NCBI GenBank assembly: GCA_030824095.1
Contig: JAVBYK010000352.1
Span: forward strand, 1-9,611
Direction of reading: 5' to 3'
Source of the DNA: a bacterium
GTDB taxonomy: Bacteria > Pseudomonadota > Gammaproteobacteria > Burkholderiales > Burkholderiaceae_C
DNA: 9,611 bases
Shown: positions 6,413 to 9,611 of the stretch, piece after piece
Numbering within the stretch: position 1 is the stretch's first letter
Layout: every line of letters starts with the position of its first letter
Program-made: the position numbers and the translations under genes
The notes under the pieces: model-generated
What the model saw: the letters and a program-made list of their open reading frames with translations, nothing else
Told to the model about the DNA's origin: nothing
Database searches by the model: none

Positions 6413-6502
6413 CTTTTCCAAAGATGCCATTCAAAGCCGTGTGTCCATGTGGGTCGCCGACATTGAGCGCATGAATTGGGATTGCCGAGGTTGGGCGAAA
6501 TG

Positions 6503-6522
6503 CCCATGCAGAATGGCATGGG
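6503..6522 (+). other. Perfect 7-bp inverted repeat upstream of the DUF2007 gene
   Basis: CCCATGC (6503-6509) and GCATGGG (6516-6522) flank a six-base spacer, 20 bases before the chosen start of the DUF2007 gene. It could be an operator or a 5'-leader hairpin. The rest of the 149-base gap 6393-6541 holds nothing else I can identify. Confidence 0.4.
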
Positions 6523-6541
6523 ACCATACACAATATTCAAC

Positions 6542-6841
6542 ATGCCATGTCTCGTACAAGCCCCGAATCTGGTCATGGCAACTCTGTGGGTGGATTGGCT
6601 GAGAGCAGAGGGCATTGATGCCACCGTCCAGCGGGAGTTTCTCAGAAGTGCATCTGGCGAATTGCCTCCCGATCAATGTCTGCCTGAAGTATGGATTGAT
6701 GATGGCGATGACGAAGCTCAGGCGCTTGAGTTGTTGCGGATGCTTCGCCATGCTCCACAGCGGCGTTGGGTCTGTTCCTGCGGTGAACTGGTGGAAGGCG
6801 GGTTTCAACAGTGTTGGAACTGCGGTGCAATGATGTGCTGA
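6542..6841 (+). CDS. DUF2007 (putative signal-transducing) zinc-ribbon protein
   Basis: A 99-residue protein. Residues 1-70 match the DUF2007 pattern (VQAPNLVMATLWVDWLRAEG with TVQREFL, then SGELPPD and PEVWIDDGDDEAQALELL), a small ferredoxin-like fold of unknown role. It ends in a cysteine ribbon, C78-S-C80-GE...C91-W-N-C94-G. The first knuckle has CxC where homologues I recall have CxxC. The start is uncertain: the frame is open from an ATG at 6476, but ATG 6542 gives MPCLVQAPNL, matching the family's usual N-terminus; no good Shine-Dalgarno is visible for any option. It lies just ahead of the Lon-domain gene (10 bases) and likely shares its transcript. Confidence 0.75.
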   Translation: MPCLVQAPNLVMATLWVDWLRAEGIDATVQREFLRSASGELPPDQCLPEVWIDDGDDEAQALELLRMLRHAPQRRWVCSCGELVEGGFQQCWNCGAMMC

Positions 6842-6851
6842 CTTGGCTACC

Positions 6852-7544
6852 ATGGACCCTATGCCCGAGTCGCTCCAACTTCAATCGTTACCGCTGTTTC
6901 CGCTGGGAACGGTGCTCTACCCCAACGGCGTGCTGCCTTTGCAAATATTTGAAGTGCGCTATCTGGACATGATTGGAAAGTGCCACAAAAGCGGCGCACC
7001 GTTTGGCGTGGTGGCACTGACCGAAGGCTCGGAAGTCAGGCAATTGATAGCAACTGCGGATGCTGCTTCGGCCCCAAGCGGAGACGCCTTCGCGCATGAG
7101 GCGTTCAACGACGTGGGGACGCTGGCCATCATCACGACGCTCACACGGCCCCAGGCGGGACTAATCATGGTTCATTGCCTGGGCACCCAACGTATCCGCA
7201 TCACCAAGCGCGAAAAGCTCAAATATGGCCTTTGGGTGGGTGATGTAGATCTGCTCCCGCCAGACGCCGCAGTGGATATACCGCCAGACCTTCAGGTGAC
7301 TGCCGACGCACTCGGACAGATCATCCAAAGCCTGCAGGCCAAAGGAATGCAGCAAGAACAGCTTCCTTTTGGCAAGCCCTATCGGCTGGACGAATGTGGT
7401 TGGGTAGCCAACCGTTGGTGTGAGCTTTTGCAACTGCCACTGGAACTCAAACAAAGGCTGATGGCATTGGAGAACCCGCTAGTACGACTGGAGCTGGTGC
7501 ACGACATCTTGGTCAGGGCAGGCATTCCAGGGCTTGCTCCTTGA
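6852..7544 (+). CDS. Lon N-terminal (LAN/PUA-like) substrate-binding domain protein
   Basis: A 230-residue protein consisting of a Lon-protease N-terminal-type domain without ATPase or protease. Seen: SLPLFPLGTVLYPNGVLPLQ (12-31) followed by IFEVRYLDMI, the diagnostic N-terminus of the family, FGVVAL (51-56), DVGTLAIITTL (87-97) and a helical C-terminal bundle containing LPLELKQRLMALENPLVRLE (195-214). Such proteins are widespread in proteobacteria; function unknown, presumably protein binding. Residues 64-86 are an Ala/Ser/Gly-rich insertion in a loop. ATG 6852 is taken as the start; ATG 6861 and a TTG at 6843 are alternatives, and none has a convincing ribosome binding site. It follows the DUF2007 stop by 10 bases. 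GC content is below that of the parB and acetoacetate-CoA ligase regions. Confidence 0.85.
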   Translation: MDPMPESLQLQSLPLFPLGTVLYPNGVLPLQIFEVRYLDMIGKCHKSGAPFGVVALTEGSEVRQLIATADAASAPSGDAFAHEAFNDVGTLAIITTLTRPQAGLIMVHCLGTQRIRITKREKLKYGLWVGDVDLLPPDAAVDIPPDLQVTADALGQIIQSLQAKGMQQEQLPFGKPYRLDECGWVANRWCELLQLPLELKQRLMALENPLVRLELVHDILVRAGIPGLAP

Positions 7545-7616
7545 GCTCGGCAAACTTGGTCGCCGCAGGCAGGGTCAAGAAATTACACGCTCTCGCACCG
7601 ATCAATTCATGTGCAA

Positions 7617-7835
7617 ATGAATCTCCGTCGTCCACTTCCCCATATAGCTGCAGCAAAGTGCACTGGCTGCGGTCGATGTGTCGGCGCATGCGGTCCACAC
7701 ATCCTGAGCTTGGAGGCCGTAAATTGGATCAAGACGGCACGGCTTGACAACGATGCCAATTGCACCGGTTGCGGCAAGTGCTCAGACGTCTGTCCGTTCG
7801 GCGCTATCAGCATGATTCAGCGCGCGCGCCGGTAG
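7617..7835 (+). CDS. Small 2[4Fe-4S] ferredoxin
   Basis: A 72-residue bacterial-type ferredoxin. It has two cysteine sets: C15-x2-C18-x2-C21-x3-C25 (KCTGCGRCVGACG) and C49-x2-C52-x2-C55-x3-C59-P (NCTGCGKCSDVCPFG), each expected to contribute ligands to a [4Fe-4S] cluster for low-potential electron transfer. The first set lacks the usual proline after its fourth cysteine (CG rather than CP), and the linker between sets is longer than in clostridial ferredoxins. ATG 7617 is chosen; an in-frame GTG at 7611 is an alternative, and no clear Shine-Dalgarno is visible. The redox partner is not apparent nearby. Its 3' end overlaps the convergent dihydrofolate-reductase-like gene by 19 bases (7817-7835). 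Confidence 0.85.
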   Translation: MNLRRPLPHIAAAKCTGCGRCVGACGPHILSLEAVNWIKTARLDNDANCTGCGKCSDVCPFGAISMIQRARR

Positions 7836-8374
7836 TGCACGGCGACCACGCCACTGCGCAGCGGCTTTGCTGAGACCAACTCAAGCCGTCGCGTGCTGGG
7901 CAGCCCGCTCTGGTACAGGGTCGGGCCGTGGCCAGCGATTCTGGGGTGGACGAGGAACTGGTACTCGTCGATGAGATCCAGCCGATCCAGCTCGGTCGCG
8001 AGCTTGCCGCTACCGAGGAGCACGCCGGCCGGGGTCGCGTCCTTCAGCTTCTGCACGCCGGTACGCAGGTCGCCGGCGATGTGGTGGCTATTGGTCCACG
8101 GGAAGTCTTTTCGCGTCGACGACACCACGTACTTCGGCTTGGCCTCCAGCTTGACCGCCCAGTCGCGCATCGCCGGAAGCGCCTCCACGTCCCCGCGCGC
8201 GACTGCAGGCCAGTAGCTTTCCATCATCTCGTAGGTGGCGCGGCCCCACAGCATTGCCCCGCCCTCGTCCATGAGGCGGGTGAAGAAAGCGTGTGTCTCG
8301 TCGTCGGCGATTCCTTCCCGGTGGTCGATGCAGCCGTCCAGCGTGACGTTGATACTGAAGGTCAAGAGTCCCAT
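7817..8374 (-). CDS. RibD C-terminal / dihydrofolate reductase family protein
   Basis: A 185-residue stand-alone protein of the RibD-C/DHFR-like superfamily, NAD(P)H-dependent reductases. Seen: MGLLTFSINVTLDGCIDH (1-18, the S-x-DG strand-loop), MLWGRATYEMMESYWP (41-56), KYVVSST (81-87), GVLLGSGKLATELDRLDLID (117-136) and LVHPRIAGHGPTLY (141-154), the order typical of proteins annotated as dihydrofolate reductase family protein. It is not a true FolA; the physiological substrate is unknown. The start at 8374 is well supported by GGAGG on the minus strand (plus coordinates 8380-8384), five bases upstream. It lies 47 bases after the PLDc_N gene on the same strand, probably in one unit. It is convergent with and overlaps the ferredoxin gene. 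Confidence 0.88.
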   Translation of the reverse strand: MGLLTFSINVTLDGCIDHREGIADDETHAFFTRLMDEGGAMLWGRATYEMMESYWPAVARGDVEALPAMRDWAVKLEAKPKYVVSSTRKDFPWTNSHHIAGDLRTGVQKLKDATPAGVLLGSGKLATELDRLDLIDEYQFLVHPRIAGHGPTLYQSGLPSTRRLELVSAKPLRSGVVAVHYRRAR

Positions 8375-8396
8375 GGTGTCCTCCGTGCGAGATGCG

Positions 8397-8413
8397 CGGC
8401 GAGCCGCTCGCCG
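8397..8413 (-). other. Strong intergenic hairpin between the PLDc_N and RibD-C genes
   Basis: CGGCGAG (8397-8403) and CTCGCCG (8407-8413) form a seven-base GC-rich stem with a three-base loop. It lies 13 bases upstream (on the minus strand) of the GGAGG of the RibD-C gene. There is no T-run, so a processing or stability element or partial attenuator is more likely than an intrinsic terminator. Confidence 0.45.
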
Positions 8414-8421
8414 TTTGCCTG

Positions 8422-8616
8422 TCAGCCAGAACGACCGCTGCGCGGCCCCAGAAAAAACCACAGGATCAATCCCAGCAGCGGCAACAGCACTACGACAAGT
8501 ATCCAAAGGAGCTTCTTTTCGTTGCTGGCAGAGCTCTGGGCAATGTTGAGGATGGCCCAAATGTCGCCTGCAAGCACCAGCAGGCCCAGTAGTCCGTTGT
8601 ATCCGAAGTTCATCAT
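8422..8616 (-). CDS. Small membrane protein with PLDc_N domain
   Basis: A 64-residue protein with two hydrophobic segments (about 5-26 and 36-57) separated by a short polar loop. The sequence GDIWAILNIAQSSASNEKKL (18-37) followed by LWILVVVLLPLLGLILWFFLGPR matches the PLDc_N pattern, a domain that precedes cardiolipin synthase catalytic domains but also occurs alone in short inner-membrane proteins of unknown function. No phospholipase HKD motif is present. ATG 8616 is chosen (ATG 8613 follows immediately); AAGGAAA on the minus strand (plus coordinates 8621-8627) precedes it. It is the first gene of a probable minus-strand pair with the RibD-C protein. Confidence 0.8.
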   Translation of the reverse strand: MMNFGYNGLLGLLVLAGDIWAILNIAQSSASNEKKLLWILVVVLLPLLGLILWFFLGPRSGRSG

Positions 8617-8644
8617 GGTCTTTCCTTCTGTTCACCAGTCTGCC

Positions 8645-8673
8645 CTTATACCTGCTGTGTTCGTACCGAGCAA
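8645..8673 (-). promoter_or_regulatory. Candidate sigma70 promoter for the PLDc_N / RibD-C unit
   Basis: On the minus strand, TTGCTC (plus 8668-8673) is followed after exactly 17 bases by TATAAG (plus 8645-8650), a five-of-six match to the -10 consensus. The -35 matches only in TTG. The predicted start would give a leader of about 20-25 bases before the ATG at 8616. Confidence 0.5.
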
Positions 8674-8784
8674 CCGGGACCACCACCCCAGCATCGGTAT
8701 TCAACAGGCAGGGCAAAGAGTGGCCGGGGTGTCACCCGCGTACGTGCACAACGCCGCCATACCATGCAACACTCGCCGACGCAC

Positions 8785-8796
8785 CCACCATGGTGG
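8785..8796. promoter_or_regulatory. 12-bp perfect palindrome upstream of acetoacetate-CoA ligase
   Basis: CCACCATGGTGG is self-complementary and sits 33 bases before the ATG of the ligase gene, where an operator could overlap the promoter or leader. No regulator gene is adjacent, so function is a guess. The rest of the 213-base gap 8617-8829 shows only the minus-strand promoter described above. Confidence 0.3.
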
Positions 8797-8829
8797 CAAC
8801 AGAACAGTCCTCAGAAAGTGACGAACAGC

Positions 8830-9611
8830 ATGTCCGAGACAACACCCGCACACAGACCCGCGTCTTACGTCCCCCAGATCCGCCTGTACCAGGATTGGCT
8901 GAAGGCGCACCGCGGTCTGTCGTTTGAGACCTACCGCGAACTCTGGCAGTGGTCCATCACCGACCTGGATGCCTACTGGCAAAGCGTCTGGGATTACTTT
9001 GACCTGCAGTCACCCACGCCGCACACCGCGGCGCTGACGAAGAACGTGATGCCCGGTGCCGTCTGGTTCCCCGGCGCGCAGGTTAATTACGCCCAGCAGG
9101 TGCTTCGCCACGTGGCGCCGGCCCACGCGGCCGGCTTTCCCGCCGTCATCAGCCGCAACGAAAAGGGCGAACACCGCGAGTTGGGCTGGCCCGAACTGCG
9201 CCGCCAGGTCGCGTCCCTCGCCCTGCACCTGCAGGAGCAGGGCGTGATGCCCGGCGACCGCGTGGCCGCCTACCTGCCCAACACGCCCGAAGCCATGGTG
9301 GCCTTTCTGGCCACGGTCAGCATCGGCGCGGTGTGGAGCATCTGCGCGCCCGACATGGGCAGCAATGCCGTGCTGGACCGGTTCCAGCAGATCGAGCCCA
9401 AGGTGCTGATTGCCTGCGACGGCGTGCGCTACGGCGGGCGCGACTTCGACCGCATGGGCGTGGTGCAGGAGCTGCAGAGTGCGCTGCCCACGGTGCGCCA
9501 CGTCATCCTGCACGTGAACCTGGGTGTGGCCGATGATCCGCAGCATGCTACGAATTCAATAGCTACTTGCGTCCGTTTCACGAGGGCTACCGCCCGAAAT
9601 GATGCAAAGAC
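8830..9611 (+). CDS. Acetoacetate-CoA ligase (acetoacetyl-CoA synthetase), N-terminal part
   Basis: The first 260 codons of an acyl-adenylate-forming enzyme; the family is about 650-690 residues, so the AMP-binding P-loop and C-terminal lid lie beyond the window. It activates acetoacetate to acetoacetyl-CoA with ATP, feeding ketone-body or polyhydroxybutyrate-related metabolism. Seen: QIRLYQDWLKAHRGLSFETY (16-35), LDAYWQSVWDYFDL (46-59) and MPGAVWFPGAQVNYAQQVL (74-92), typical of the acetyl-CoA-synthetase N-domain. GDRVAAYLPNTPEAMVAFLA (142-161) and SIGAVWSICAPDMG (164-177) favour acetoacetyl- over acetyl-CoA synthetase. ATG 8830 is chosen; an in-frame GTG at 8818 is possible, and neither has a clear Shine-Dalgarno. 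From residue 240 the coding sequence runs into repeat copy 3 and stays open to the window end, so the protein appears to contain a repeat-derived insertion. Confidence 0.88.
   Translation, partial: MSETTPAHRPASYVPQIRLYQDWLKAHRGLSFETYRELWQWSITDLDAYWQSVWDYFDLQSPTPHTAALTKNVMPGAVWFPGAQVNYAQQVLRHVAPAHAAGFPAVISRNEKGEHRELGWPELRRQVASLALHLQEQGVMPGDRVAAYLPNTPEAMVAFLATVSIGAVWSICAPDMGSNAVLDRFQQIEPKVLIACDGVRYGGRDFDRMGVVQELQSALPTVRHVILHVNLGVADDPQHATNSIATCVRFTRATARNDAK
9546..9611 (+). repeat. Dispersed Comamonadaceae-type repeat, copy 3, inside a coding sequence
   Basis: The sequence begins TGCTA-N7-AATAGCTA and continues with a 14-base spacer to ACGAGGGCT (9580-9588). It aligns without gaps to copies 1 and 2 over the first 43 positions; the stem is imperfect (GCTAC/ATAGC). 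Beyond 9588 similarity fades, and the right end may be outside the window. In the acetoacetate-CoA ligase frame it contains no stop and reads as residues 240-253 onward (ATNSIATCVRFTRA). Confidence 0.75.

Noticed and set aside
6400..6416. GAGGG...GGCCTTTTC resembling the tail of the repeat after the DUF3800-like gene
   Set aside because: It needs gaps to align and has no stem upstream; likely chance.
6431..6853. Minus-strand open frame opposite the DUF2007 gene
   Set aside because: Low-quality composition and no recognisable motif; the plus strand encodes a recognisable family with matching cysteines.
7040..7070. Sequence AATTGATAGCAACTGCGG resembling the middle of the dispersed repeat, in the Ala/Ser-rich insertion of the Lon-domain protein
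   Set aside because: There is no left stem arm and no ACGAGGGCT block at the right spacing; the similarity is too short.
8375..8716. N-terminal extension of the RibD-C reading frame beyond 8374
   Set aside because: A GGAGG site and family N-terminus fix the start at 8374, and the extension runs antisense-free through the PLDc_N gene in another frame with Arg-rich nonsense composition.
9574..9583. Half-match to the parS consensus (GTTTCACG) downstream of parB
   Set aside because: Only the left half of the 16-base parS palindrome matches, the right arm is absent, and it falls inside repeat copy 3 within a coding sequence.
1..9611. CRISPR arrays, tRNA or rRNA genes, insertion sequences
   Set aside because: No regularly spaced repeats, cloverleaf sequence, rRNA signature or transposase was seen on either strand.

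Overview
The window looks like a chromosomal segment from a betaproteobacterium of the family Comamonadaceae, Rhodoferax/Polaromonas-like. This rests on high-GC coding style, a chromosomal-type ParB, and three copies of a short dispersed repeat (stem GCTAT-N7-ATAGC followed by ACGAGGGCT and a GGAGGC-like tail) that I associate from memory with that family. Genus-level placement is inference.

Layout. Positions 1-2670 hold a + strand run: the tail of an RBBP9/YdeN-type serine hydrolase, ParB, a membrane-anchored SAM methyltransferase with a TTG start, and a stand-alone HD-GYP protein with altered metal-site residues. Positions 2746-4170 (- strand) encode a GlcD/DLD-type FAD-linked 2-hydroxyacid dehydrogenase. 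It is divergent from a PduO-type cob(I)alamin adenosyltransferase (4222-4800, +).

From 4801 to about 7835 base composition and codon use change visibly, becoming more AT-rich with less biased third positions. This stretch carries a leucine-rich open frame, a small ORF translationally coupled to a DUF3800-like protein (5226-6392), then a DUF2007 zinc-ribbon protein, a Lon-N-terminal-domain protein and a two-cluster 4Fe-4S ferredoxin. It reads as an acquired or accessory block; the DUF3800 part is the most foreign-looking. The ferredoxin overlaps, tail to tail, a RibD-C/dihydrofolate-reductase-like gene (- strand), which follows a small PLDc_N membrane protein in a two-gene - strand unit with a recognisable promoter. 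The window ends inside acetoacetate-CoA ligase (8830 onward, +).

The most notable pattern is the dispersed repeat. Its three copies align without gaps over 43 positions, and each contributes to a gene differently. Copy 1 (1073-1134, +) supplies the Shine-Dalgarno and TTG start of the methyltransferase. Copy 2 (2692-2753, -) supplies the last codons and stop of the FAD dehydrogenase. Copy 3 (9546-9588 or beyond, +) lies inside the acetoacetate-CoA ligase reading frame and stays open, apparently adding a peptide to a linker of the enzyme. Other points of interest are the degenerate HD-GYP active site and the possible frameshifted gene upstream of the DUF3800-like protein.
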